This document shows, in pieces, positions 1-8,256 of a stretch of 64,000 nt of DNA. Made by a program: the position numbers and the translations under genes. Location: NCBI GenBank assembly GCA_002365595.1, contig DFAM01000009.1:62001-126000 (forward strand), read 5' to 3'. Source of the DNA: Acinetobacter sp. UBA3106. GTDB taxonomy: Bacteria > Pseudomonadota > Gammaproteobacteria > Pseudomonadales > Moraxellaceae. Under the pieces are notes generated by a model. It saw nothing but the letters and a program-made list of their open reading frames with translations. It had not been told where the DNA came from and did not search any database. How positions within the stretch are numbered: position 1 is the stretch's first letter; every line of letters starts with the position of its first letter.

Positions 1-621
1 ATCGCCCATTTTCAGCACCTGTTTCAATTGTGCGAGATAACCTTGCTGATAGTTTTTATGATGACGGGTGACTTTAGGCACCAGCAATAGCATGGAAATT
101 GCCGCCAGACCCATCAGCGTCGTTACCCAGAACAGTCCGGAAATGCCGACCAGACTGGTGAGCCACGGCCCCAGACTAAAGGCGAGCATAAAGGATACGC
201 CAATGCTCATCCCCATTACCGCCATGGCTTTACTGCGCTGTTCTTCACGGGTGACATCGGCCAGTAACGCCATGACTACTGCAGAAACCGCACCGCCACC
301 GGCAATCGCGCGGCCAATGATTACCCCATAAATGGTCTCGGACATCGCGGCAATTGCACCACCGAGTGCAAACAGCAACAAGCCTAAAATGACCAAGGGC
401 TTACGGCTAAAACGGTCTGCCAGCAGGCTAAAAGGAATTTGCAAAATGGCTTGGGTTAAACCATATATCCCTACTGCCAAACCAATCAGCGCAGGCGTTG
501 CGCCTTGATATGACTGTCCTGCTACAGAAAACACAGGAATAATCATGAACAAACCCAACATACGCAGTGCAAAAATACTGCTTAAGGCAAAGGTTGAACG
601 GCGTTCTAAAGCATTCATCAT
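1..621 (-). CDS. MFS transporter, YajR-like (3' end cut by window edge)
   Basis: The reading frame is open from the ATG at 621 to the window edge, 207 codons without a stop, so the C-terminal part is missing. It begins with tandem Met codons (MMNALERRS) and then reads as hydrophobic helices. Helix 1 (ALSSIFALRMLGLFMIIPVF) and the loop LADRFSRKPLV between helices 2 and 3 match the major facilitator signature of YajR-type proton-driven exporters. The substrate cannot be told from sequence. It is transcribed away from the DUF475 gene's terminator as a separate unit. Family is sure; specificity unknown. Confidence 0.85.
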   Translation of the reverse strand, partial: MMNALERRSTFALSSIFALRMLGLFMIIPVFSVAGQSYQGATPALIGLAVGIYGLTQAILQIPFSLLADRFSRKPLVILGLLLFALGGAIAAMSETIYGVIIGRAIAGGGAVSAVVMALLADVTREEQRSKAMAVMGMSIGVSFMLAFSLGPWLTSLVGISGLFWVTTLMGLAAISMLLLVPKVTRHHKNYQQGYLAQLKQVLKMGD

Positions 622-714
622 ATCAATAAGCTTAGGTTTATAAGTTTAATTTCGATGGGCTATCCTACAACATTCATGTTCTGGATGCTGATTTATTCAA
701 GGACCAGCCATCAT

Positions 715-740
715 AAAAAAGGGCACATTTTCATGTGCCC
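715..740 (-). terminator. Rho-independent terminator of the DUF475 gene
   Basis: A 6-bp GC-rich stem (GGGCAC/GTGCCC, 8-nt loop) is followed on the minus strand by six T. It lies 30 nt after the DUF475 stop codon. Confidence 0.8.
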
Positions 741-769
741 CTATTGTAACCTTTTTTCTTAAAAAACCA

Positions 770-1855
770 TTAACCGATCCGTTCTTGACGCTTGCTATAT
801 TGAATGGAAGCAATAATTGCCCAGACAATAAAGGCCACACCAATTAAACCTGTCACTACTTCCGGTATATGTACACCCGTACCGCTCGCCAGCATAATGA
901 AGGCTAAGGCACCAATGGCATAATGCGCGCCGTGCTCAAGGTAAATGTAAGCATCCAAGGTCCCTTTTTCCACCAGGTAAATGGTCATTGAACGCACGAA
1001 CATGGCACCAATCGCCAGACCGAGCATAATGATGACTACATCCGAAGTAATGGCAAAAGCACCAATTACCCCGTCAAAACTGAAGGATGCATCCAGTACT
1101 TCCAGATAAATGAAACCACCAAAACCGGCTTTAATGACGCCTGTAGATGCACCACTGGCATCATGTGCCACAGCATTGCCCTGTTCGTCAATTTCAGGTT
1201 CACCGCCTAACAAGTGGCTCAACACCTGAACCCCAATGTAGACCACAATCCCCCAGATTCCGGCCATGGTCACGGCTAAACGTGCCGCTTCTTCTACATT
1301 GGCTGCCATGATTAACAAACCAATTAAAGCCAGGAATACCGACATTGCCGGTACATTAGCCAGATTAGATAAACGTGCTTCTAGCCATCTAAACCAGTGG
1401 GTGTCTTTTTCGCTGTCCAGGAAGAAATTCAGGAATACCAGTAGCAGGAATGCGCCACCAAATGCTGCAATTTCAGCATGATGCGCCATCAACTTTTCGG
1501 AATAGCTGATCGGATCATTCAAGGCCATTTTCACGACTTCGAACATGCCCATGTCCGCGGTCACGGCAACAATGAGAATCGGGAATACCAGACGCATACC
1601 AAATACAGCAATGATGATACCCACGGTTAAGAAAATCATTTTCCAGAAATGATCCCAGCCACGCAGTACCGAAGCATTAACCACGGCATTGTCGAAAGAA
1701 AGTGACACTTCCATCACTGCAAGAATGGCAGTAATGGTCAATGCCGTGAACATGGTCTTTAAACCTGCTTCCGGGCCATGTGTAAAGCCCCAGTATGCAG
1801 ATATAGCCAGACACACGATCGTAAAAATGATTGAGAAACCAAAATGTTTCATCAT
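770..1855 (-). CDS. DUF475 integral membrane protein (TerC-like)
   Basis: This 361-residue protein has about nine hydrophobic helices. Helix 2 carries a TerC-superfamily acidic motif (VMEVSLSFDNAVVNA, about residues 47-61). A second, similar motif (YLEVLDASFSFDGVIGAF) occurs near residue 255, giving the internal repeat typical of TerC/DUF475 proteins. TerC relatives are linked to metal-ion export or tellurite resistance, but DUF475 has no settled function. It has its own terminator and is divergent from tenA. The first of two adjacent Met codons was chosen; the ribosome site is weak. Confidence 0.85.
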   Translation of the reverse strand: MMKHFGFSIIFTIVCLAISAYWGFTHGPEAGLKTMFTALTITAILAVMEVSLSFDNAVVNASVLRGWDHFWKMIFLTVGIIIAVFGMRLVFPILIVAVTADMGMFEVVKMALNDPISYSEKLMAHHAEIAAFGGAFLLLVFLNFFLDSEKDTHWFRWLEARLSNLANVPAMSVFLALIGLLIMAANVEEAARLAVTMAGIWGIVVYIGVQVLSHLLGGEPEIDEQGNAVAHDASGASTGVIKAGFGGFIYLEVLDASFSFDGVIGAFAITSDVVIIMLGLAIGAMFVRSMTIYLVEKGTLDAYIYLEHGAHYAIGALAFIMLASGTGVHIPEVVTGLIGVAFIVWAIIASIQYSKRQERIG

Positions 1856-2087
1856 GATAGATCGACCTATAGATAATTATATCGGGTGAATTCGGTAAAA
1901 CTTAACAAGAGCGCTTAAGATTTTATGCGCCTAATTATGACGGCTTTTTACTATTAAGCCAAAGTTCTTCGTATGATTTTTTTGGATACATATACACTAT
2001 TTATTTGGCTAGATATCTTCCTATTCATACTCTTGTTATAGTCCCCTGCTCTATAGATTCTTCTTTTAGGCTGTTTAGGAGCAGGAT

Positions 2088-2759
2088 ATGCGCTTTACTC
2101 AAGAGCTATGGCAACGCAATTTGGCTTTATATGAAAAAACTTTAGCCCTGCCATTTAACCAGGAACTTGCACAGGGCATATTAAATAAAGATGTATTTAG
2201 CCATTATGTGATTCAGGATGCACATTATTTACTAGCCTATGGTCGTGCCCTTGCGGTTTGTGCAGCCAAAGCCTTTAGCGCTGAAGATGTGATTCAGTTT
2301 GCCGATGCAGCCAAGATTGCTATTGTGGTGGAACGCAGCCTGCATGATGATTTTATGCAAGCATTTGAGATTAGCAAAGAAGAATTTAGAACCACACCAC
2401 TGACTTTGGCTTGCCATCATTACACTTCATTTTTAACTGCAACAGCCTGGTCTGAAAGCTATCCGGTGGTATTGGCTGCTTTACTGCCGTGTTTCTGGAT
2501 TTATGCTGAAGTCGGTAAAGCCATTGTAGACAATTCAATTGAAAATAATCCTTATCAGGCCTGGATTGATACCTATGCCGGTGAAGAATTTAATCAGGCA
2601 GTCAGTCAGGTCATTGCCACGGTAGATCGAGTCGCAGCACGCTGTGATGCCGATACCTTAGAGAAAATGCATCATGCCTATACTACGGCGGCAAAACTGG
2701 AATGGCTGTTCTGGGATAGCGCTTATGATCAACGCCAGTGGTTAGGTTTGGATGATTAA
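2088..2759 (+). CDS. tenA: Thiaminase II / aminopyrimidine aminohydrolase TenA
   Basis: TenA hydrolyses 4-amino-5-aminomethyl-2-methylpyrimidine to HMP, salvaging degraded thiamine in the cytoplasm. At 223 residues the length matches the family. Residues known to form the Bacillus subtilis TenA active site are at identical numbers here: Asp44, Tyr47, Cys135 (in LLPCFW), Tyr163 and Glu205. This argues for an active enzyme rather than a regulator, despite the historic name 'transcriptional activator'. It is monocistronic, preceded by a good GGAG-type ribosome site. No thiamine-synthesis gene is adjacent, and I see no TPP riboswitch upstream. Confidence 0.9.
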   Translation: MRFTQELWQRNLALYEKTLALPFNQELAQGILNKDVFSHYVIQDAHYLLAYGRALAVCAAKAFSAEDVIQFADAAKIAIVVERSLHDDFMQAFEISKEEFRTTPLTLACHHYTSFLTATAWSESYPVVLAALLPCFWIYAEVGKAIVDNSIENNPYQAWIDTYAGEEFNQAVSQVIATVDRVAARCDADTLEKMHHAYTTAAKLEWLFWDSAYDQRQWLGLDD

Positions 2760-2835
2760 TCCAAAATACCTATTTCTTTTCGGCGGAGTCTTACAGCTAT
2801 AACATAAATTGAAACAGTTCATTCATTACTTTGGT

Positions 2836-2986
2836 TTCGCCCTGAGAAGCATTGCTTCGTAAGGGCGAAGGCATTTGCCATTCGCAAAACTCGTCGATTA
2901 CCGAAAAATATAAAATTTTTCGCAGAAACATTATTTATTAAATCTTGCGGTGTATACACCTTATACCTCGAACAGTTGCGAATGGC
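2836..2986. repeat. Palindromic intergenic region between tenA and glpM
   Basis: An 8-bp inverted repeat (2836-2843 with 2862-2869) encloses a smaller AAGC/GCTT stem. An 11-bp perfect inverted pair, 2877-2887 with 2976-2986 (GCCATTCGCAA / TTGCGAATGGC), spans about 90 nt. There is no T-run, and no ORF is present. It may be a remnant of a repeated intergenic element or a folded 3' region shared by the convergent genes. Confidence 0.45.
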
Positions 2987-3038
2987 TCTTCCGCGATAGC
3001 AAATATTTTTGATGCTTTAATTTTTGTTTATTAAATCA

Positions 3039-3380
3039 TTACTGCTGAAACATCTGCCAACCATAGATTAGTCCTGCAGCAGCCACAATCCAGCAAACTG
3101 TTGCTATACCTAAGCACGACCACATCGACATTTTGGTGGCCAACACATAAACCAACAACAAATAAATGAAATATGGAATGAGTGACCATAAACCGAATAA
3201 TGCCGTTTTACGCAAAGCTTCTGCACCCTGCTGCTGAGACACAATCACATGCGCAATCAAGGCAAATGTCGGAAAAAGCGGCACCAGACCGGCAATATAA
3301 AAAGCTTTACTTTTGGAAAGGATAGAAATAATTAAAACAACGGCTGCCCCTAAACTACATTTTAAAAATAAAGCCAGCAT
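3039..3380 (-). CDS. GlpM family membrane protein
   Basis: This is a 113-residue protein with four hydrophobic segments, starting MLALFLKCSLGAAVVLIISI and containing the family-typical LVPLFPTFALIAH stretch (about residues 33-45). The length is typical of GlpM, named from Pseudomonas aeruginosa, where loss affects alginate formation; the biochemical role is unknown. It sits 65 nt downstream of the DUF1304 gene on the same strand, so the two may be co-transcribed. Confidence 0.8.
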   Translation of the reverse strand: MLALFLKCSLGAAVVLIISILSKSKAFYIAGLVPLFPTFALIAHVIVSQQQGAEALRKTALFGLWSLIPYFIYLLLVYVLATKMSMWSCLGIATVCWIVAAAGLIYGWQMFQQ

Positions 3381-3444
3381 CCCTACCCATCCGAACAGAT
3401 CAATTAATTGTGTTGCATAGTCTACGCCGCAACATATCTTTTGC

Positions 3445-3798
3445 TTAAACTAAATTCACTACAATCAAGCCAAGCAGTGCAGGCAATGCCTGAATATAAA
3501 TAATCTTTTTACTTGCGGTGATGCCGCCATAAATGCCTGCGACCAGCACACAAGCCAAAAAGAAATTCGCCAGTGCTGTGGCATACACAGCTGGAGCCAA
3601 CAGAGACCAAATCAGACCGGCTGCCAAAAAACCATTATACAGTCCCTGATTTTGCGCCAGCACCTTGGTCAATTTCGCCTTTTCGGCATTATTGCCAAAG
3701 GCTTTCATTCCAGCAGGTTTATCCCATAGGAACATTTCAAGAACCAGAAAATAAACATGCAGCAAGGCAATCAGTGTGATTAAAATTTTCGCAATCAT
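3445..3798 (-). CDS. DUF1304 small membrane protein
   Basis: The frame extends upstream to 3879, but the start at 3798 (MIAKILITLIALLHVYFLV) is preferred. It has an AGGAA ribosome site nine bases before it and gives 117 residues, the usual DUF1304 length, whereas the longer version adds a lysine-rich tail absent from the family as I know it. Four membrane segments; the family-type motif LVLEMFLWDKPAG (about 17-29) is present. Function unknown. Divergent from uvrA. Confidence 0.8.
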   Translation of the reverse strand: MIAKILITLIALLHVYFLVLEMFLWDKPAGMKAFGNNAEKAKLTKVLAQNQGLYNGFLAAGLIWSLLAPAVYATALANFFLACVLVAGIYGGITASKKIIYIQALPALLGLIVVNLV

Positions 3799-3909
3799 TA
3801 TTTTCATTTCCTTTTTTATTTTGATGCCATTGTGCTGTGATTTTGCTTTTTTAGCGATACCTTCTGCAACACGATTCACATTAAAAGTAACTTATTCAGG
3901 CTTATAGCT

Positions 3910-4026
3910 CTGTAGAAAGCTCGCTACAGTCTTATAAAACTTAATTAAATTGATTTAGCCGACACAATATGTCGCTAAAAAATGATTTTATTCAACTTGA
4001 ACAAAATTAAATCGCTATCATATATA
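3910..4026 (+). promoter_or_regulatory. Upstream region of uvrA with inverted repeats and promoter
   Basis: CTGTAG (3910-3915) and CTACAG (3924-3929) form a 6-bp inverted pair 8 nt apart. TTCAACTTGAA (3991-4001) is a perfect palindrome overlapping a -35-like TTGAAC (3997-4002), with TATATA (4021-4026) as the -10. The first repeat has the wrong spacing for a LexA box, and Acinetobacter is known to lack a standard LexA. Confidence 0.4.
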
Positions 4027-4057
4027 ACCTTCAATTTGCACATTACCGAGATGTTTT

Positions 4058-6889
4058 ATGAGCCAAAGTCATATCCGTATTCGAGGCGCACGCACCCATA
4101 ACTTAAAAAATGTGTCACTCGATATTCCACGCGACAAATTCGTGGTGATTACGGGACTCTCAGGCTCAGGTAAATCTTCCTTAGCTTTTGACACTTTATA
4201 TGCTGAAGGTCAGCGCCGTTATGTGGAATCACTGTCTGCCTATGCCCGCCAGTTCCTCTCGCAAATGGAAAAACCGGAAGTCGACTCGATTGAAGGTTTA
4301 AGTCCCGCGATTGCCATCGAGCAGAAATCCACCAGCCATAACCCGCGTTCAACTGTGGGAACAATCACGGAAATTTACGACTATTTACGTCTTTTATATG
4401 CCCGTGTCGGCACGCCGTATTGTCCTGAACATGACCTACCGATGGTGGCGCAAACCGTTTCAGAAATGGTTGATGCAGTAAAAGGTCTGGAAGAAGGAAC
4501 CGCCTTAATGTTACTCGCTCCTGTGGTGCGGGAGCGTAAAGGTGAATATACCCATCTGTTTGAACAACTGCAAAGCCAGGGTTTTGTCCGGGCCCGTGTG
4601 GATGGTGAAGTGATTGATATTGACACACCACCCGAACTGGACAAAAAGAAAAAACATACCATTGAAGTGGTGATTGACCGTTTCAAAGTGCGTGATGATC
4701 TGGGCAACCGGATTGCTGAATCTTTTGAAACCGCACTACGCCTCGGTGGTGATATTGCTATTTTGGCCTGGATGAAAGACGAACAACCGGAACGGGTTTT
4801 CTCTGCCAAGCACTCCTGCCCTGAATGTGACCGTGCTGTAGCGGAGCTGGAACCGCGCCTGTTCTCGTTCAACAATCCATTCGGTGCCTGCCCGGTGTGT
4901 GATGGTTTGGGTACGCGTAGCCATTTCAGCGCAGAAAAACTGATTCCAAATAATGAAGTTTCAATTAGCCAAGGCGCGATTCGCGGTTGGGACCGTCAAC
5001 GTCCCTATTACTACAGCATGATTGAAAAAGTCGCGGCACATTTTGGCTTTTCTTTAGATACGCCGTGGAATGAACTGGATGCCGATACCAAAAAGAAATT
5101 CCTGTATGGTACCGGTAAGGAAAAAGTCGATTTAAGTTATATCGATGAACGTGGCCGCAAACATAATCGTGTCATGCCTTTTGAAGGCATCTTGCCGCAT
5201 CTGGAACGTCGTTACCGTGAAACGGAATCGAATTATGTCCGTGATGATTTGGCCCAGTATCTTTCCAATGCAGCCTGTGATGCCTGTGGCGGTTCACGTC
5301 TGAATGAAATCTCGCGGAACGTTCGGGTCAAAGACAAGACCATCGCACAAATTACCAAAATGTCGATTGGCGATGCCGAAAGTTACTATCAGGATTTAAA
5401 CCTTGAAGGTGCCAAAGGCGAAATTGCCGATAAAATTTTCAAGGAAATTCGTGAACGTCTGCACTTTCTGGTTTCAGTGGGTTTGAACTACTTAAGTCTA
5501 TCGCGCTCTGCCGAAACCCTTTCAGGCGGTGAAGCACAGCGGATCCGTCTGGCTTCACAAATTGGTGCCGGTCTGATGGGTGTGATGTACGTGCTGGATG
5601 AACCCTCAATCGGCCTGCATCAACGCGATAACGATCGTTTGCTTGAAACCCTGGTTCGCTTACGTGATTTGGGCAATACCGTACTCGTGGTCGAGCATGA
5701 TGAAGATGCGATTCGTGCCGCTGACCATATTATTGATATTGGTCCGGGTGCAGGCGTGCATGGTGGATATGTAATTGCCGAAGGGACTTATGATGAGCTG
5801 GCAGCCAATGAAAACTCGCTGACCGGTCAATATCTTTCAGGCAAGTTAAAAATTGAAGTGCCGAAAAAACGTGTTGAGCCACCGAAACCGGAAGAGCAAA
5901 TCAAACTGATGGGGGCTGCCGGTCATAACTTGCAGAATGTTGATTTGACCATTCCTTTAGGCATTATGACCTGTGTGACGGGTGTATCGGGTTCAGGTAA
6001 ATCAACCTTGATTAACCGTACCCTGTTACCGCTTGCCGCAACGCAATTGAATGGTGCGACTACTTTAACCGCTGAAAAGTTTGATTCGATTGATGGTCTG
6101 CAATTCCTCGATAAAGTCGTGGATATTGACCAAAGCCCGATTGGACGTACGCCACGTTCTAACCCTGCGACCTATACCGGACTGTTCACCCCGATTCGTG
6201 AATTATTCGCCCAAACCCCGGAAGCCAAAGCCCGTGGTTATGCCGCAGGCCGTTTCTCGTTTAACGTGAAAGGCGGTCGCTGTGAAGCCTGTGAAGGTGA
6301 CGGTATGATCAAGGTCGCCATGCATTTCTTGCCGGATATGTATGTACCGTGTGATGCCTGTCATGGCAAGCGTTATAACCGCGAAACCTTGGAAGTTGGC
6401 TATAAAGGTAAAAATATTTCTGACGTGTTAGAGATGACCGTTGAAGATGCGATGCATTTTTTTGACGCCATTCCAGTAATTCACCGTCGTTTGGAAACTT
6501 TGACTCAAGTTGGTTTGGGTTATATCCGTTTAGGTCAGTCTGCAACGACTTTGTCTGGTGGTGAGGCGCAACGTGTGAAACTGGCACGTGAGCTTGCAAA
6601 ACGGGATACAGGTAAAACCTTATATATCCTGGATGAACCAACTACAGGTCTGCATTTCCATGACATTGCCAAGCTGCTGGATATTCTGCATCAGCTGCGT
6701 GATAAGGGTAATACCATTGTGGTGATTGAGCATAATCTGGATGTAATTAAGACTGCGGACTGGGTGATTGACCTGGGTCCTGAAGGTGGTGCAGGTGGCG
6801 GTATGATTATTGCGGAAGGTACACCTGAACAGGTAGTGAAATCTAAAGTTTCACATACAGCGAAGTTCTTGAAGCCGTTGTTGAAATAA
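4058..6889 (+). CDS. uvrA: Excinuclease ABC subunit A
   Basis: UvrA is the damage-recognition ATPase of nucleotide excision repair and loads UvrB onto lesions. The 943 residues match the normal length. Two ABC modules are complete: Walker A GLSGSGKS at 33-40 and GVSGSGKS at 642-649, with signature LSGGEAQR at about 488 and 832. Two zinc modules are visible: CPEC...CPVC in the first half and CEAC...CDAC near 750. It is a single-gene unit. Its 3' end runs into an inverted repeat that also covers the start of the next gene. Confidence 0.98.
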   Translation: MSQSHIRIRGARTHNLKNVSLDIPRDKFVVITGLSGSGKSSLAFDTLYAEGQRRYVESLSAYARQFLSQMEKPEVDSIEGLSPAIAIEQKSTSHNPRSTVGTITEIYDYLRLLYARVGTPYCPEHDLPMVAQTVSEMVDAVKGLEEGTALMLLAPVVRERKGEYTHLFEQLQSQGFVRARVDGEVIDIDTPPELDKKKKHTIEVVIDRFKVRDDLGNRIAESFETALRLGGDIAILAWMKDEQPERVFSAKHSCPECDRAVAELEPRLFSFNNPFGACPVCDGLGTRSHFSAEKLIPNNEVSISQGAIRGWDRQRPYYYSMIEKVAAHFGFSLDTPWNELDADTKKKFLYGTGKEKVDLSYIDERGRKHNRVMPFEGILPHLERRYRETESNYVRDDLAQYLSNAACDACGGSRLNEISRNVRVKDKTIAQITKMSIGDAESYYQDLNLEGAKGEIADKIFKEIRERLHFLVSVGLNYLSLSRSAETLSGGEAQRIRLASQIGAGLMGVMYVLDEPSIGLHQRDNDRLLETLVRLRDLGNTVLVVEHDEDAIRAADHIIDIGPGAGVHGGYVIAEGTYDELAANENSLTGQYLSGKLKIEVPKKRVEPPKPEEQIKLMGAAGHNLQNVDLTIPLGIMTCVTGVSGSGKSTLINRTLLPLAATQLNGATTLTAEKFDSIDGLQFLDKVVDIDQSPIGRTPRSNPATYTGLFTPIRELFAQTPEAKARGYAAGRFSFNVKGGRCEACEGDGMIKVAMHFLPDMYVPCDACHGKRYNRETLEVGYKGKNISDVLEMTVEDAMHFFDAIPVIHRRLETLTQVGLGYIRLGQSATTLSGGEAQRVKLARELAKRDTGKTLYILDEPTTGLHFHDIAKLLDILHQLRDKGNTIVVIEHNLDVIKTADWVIDLGPEGGAGGGMIIAEGTPEQVVKSKVSHTAKFLKPLLK

Positions 6890-6899
6890 GACTCTATTT

Positions 6900-6945
6900 C
6901 ATGTAAAAGAGTCAGGATAATTAATAATTTAGGCTCTTTTACATG
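6900..6945 (+). terminator. 12-bp inverted repeat between uvrA and the DUF4062 gene, containing the latter's ATG
   Basis: CATGTAAAAGAG (6900-6911) pairs perfectly with CTCTTTTACATG (6934-6945) across a 22-nt loop. The right arm includes the ATG (6943-6945) of the downstream gene. It could end uvrA transcription weakly (CTTTT but no long T-run), or sequester the start codon in read-through mRNA. Confidence 0.55.
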
Positions 6946-7899
6946 GCTACACCTAGAGTGTTCGTTAGTTCAACTTGTTATGATTTAAAATATATTCGTG
7001 ATAATTTAAGATATTTCATTACAACTCTAGGTTATGAACCAATTCTAAGCGAAGACGGTGCAGTATTTTTTGATCCTTCTTCTCATACCCATGATTCGTG
7101 TTTAACTGAAATTCCTAATTGCCAGCTCTTTGTTTTAATTATTGGTGGACGTTATGGTGGAAAATTTCAAGGCACTGAAGACTCTATTACAAATATGGAA
7201 TATAGAGAAGCAATTAAACATAAAATACCTGTATTCACTTTAGTGGAGTCAGGGGTACTTCATGATCATCACACTTATTTAACTAATAAAAAAAATAAGG
7301 ATATAGATCTTACAAAATTTAATTTCCCATCATCCGACTCTATCAAAATATTTGAATTTATTGATGAAGTTCGTAAAGCATCATCTAACAATGCTCTAGC
7401 GCCATTTAGAGATTTCAACGACATTGAATGTTATTTAAGAAAGCAATGGGCTGGAATGATTTATGACTTTTTAACAAAAAAAAGTGCTAGTGAAAAAATT
7501 ACAGACTATTTAGAAGTTATTAGTCAAATGAATTCCCGAATAGAATTATTATCCCACGAAATTTTAAATTCAGTAGGAACCAAAAAAGCAAAACTAAATG
7601 CAATTTTTTATGAAGAAATGCTTAGTAATAAAGCTATACAAGATTTAACCTTCCTCGGTCTAAAACCAAAACCAGTAGATATTTTAAATAATCCAGATTT
7701 TACTTCTTACTGTAGTCACTTTAATAAAGAACTTACTGTAGATAAAAAAGAAGGCTTTTCAATTAGTGGAAATGGCGGAATTTCTGAACCACGTCTCAAA
7801 AGTAATGAAAATAAATATTCTGAAATTCGAAACCTTATTCTTGAAACTCTGGAAAAAGAAAATATGAGTCTAGATGAATATTTAAATGATGAAGCCTAA
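6943..7899 (+). CDS. DUF4062 domain protein
   Basis: Residues 1-90 carry the DUF4062 hallmark: RVFVSSTCYDLKYIRDNLRY at the N-terminus, then the conserved LFVLIIGGRYG strand. DUF4062 has a TIR/nucleotidase-like alpha/beta fold and often occurs in NACHT/STAND and other defence-type proteins, but here it stands alone. The rest of the 318 residues is helical, Lys/Glu-rich, and not recognised. Its DNA is clearly more AT-rich than the flanking uvrA, suggesting acquisition. The first Met must be the start because the DUF4062 strand begins at residue 5. No clear ribosome site is visible, and the ATG lies in an inverted repeat. Biochemical role unknown. Confidence 0.8.
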   Translation: MATPRVFVSSTCYDLKYIRDNLRYFITTLGYEPILSEDGAVFFDPSSHTHDSCLTEIPNCQLFVLIIGGRYGGKFQGTEDSITNMEYREAIKHKIPVFTLVESGVLHDHHTYLTNKKNKDIDLTKFNFPSSDSIKIFEFIDEVRKASSNNALAPFRDFNDIECYLRKQWAGMIYDFLTKKSASEKITDYLEVISQMNSRIELLSHEILNSVGTKKAKLNAIFYEEMLSNKAIQDLTFLGLKPKPVDILNNPDFTSYCSHFNKELTVDKKEGFSISGNGGISEPRLKSNENKYSEIRNLILETLEKENMSLDEYLNDEA

Positions 7900-7975
7900 A
7901 TTTATTTAAATAGTTTTTACTAGCCACTTATACCAACTTTATTAATTATTTGATTGAAAAAACCAAAGCCCACAA

Positions 7976-8104
7976 CTGAAATTCAATTATATGACAGGCG
8001 ACATGGAGGTTGCCCGTTTGACTGTGCTCAAGGGACTGAGCATCAGTCAAACAAATGGGTTTTGTCACTTTTGCCCAGTCAAAAGTGAAGCAACGCCTAC
8101 CCAA
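7976..8104 (+). repeat. Three-hairpin structured intergenic element, copy 1
   Basis: Hairpin 1: 7997-8002 with 8009-8014, 6 bp, 6-nt loop. Hairpin 2: 8016-8024 with 8044-8052 (9 bp) stacked on 8025-8030 with 8037-8042 (6 bp), loop AGGGAC at 8031-8036, bulged T at 8043. Hairpin 3: 8065-8073 with 8080-8088, 9 bp, 6-nt loop. The element starts with CTGAAA and ends with GCCTACCCAA. The same layout, with compensatory changes, recurs at 34921-35046. It lies between the convergent DUF4062 and GGDEF genes. I know no name for it. Confidence 0.8.
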
Positions 8105-8256
8105 TAAAAAGCAAACCATCGACAAAATATGCGGATGTGCTAAAAATAACCTTCTCTGTTGATAACGCAGCTTATTTTTATTATCCAGTTTTCATGAAAA
8201 AAACGATGATTAAGTTATTTCAAATAATTGTTATTCAATCTGGATGTGAACGTCAT

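Noticed and set aside
1900..2087. Possible TPP riboswitch upstream of tenA
   Set aside because: No CTGAGA or other thi-box core was found.
3799..3879. Longer DUF1304 protein starting at 3879
   Set aside because: The extra 27 residues are lysine-rich, without a ribosome site, and not part of the family; the start at 3798 is better supported.
3880..4057. LexA/SOS box at uvrA
   Set aside because: The inverted repeat is CTGT-N12-ACAG rather than CTGT-N8-ACAG, and Acinetobacter is known to lack canonical LexA.
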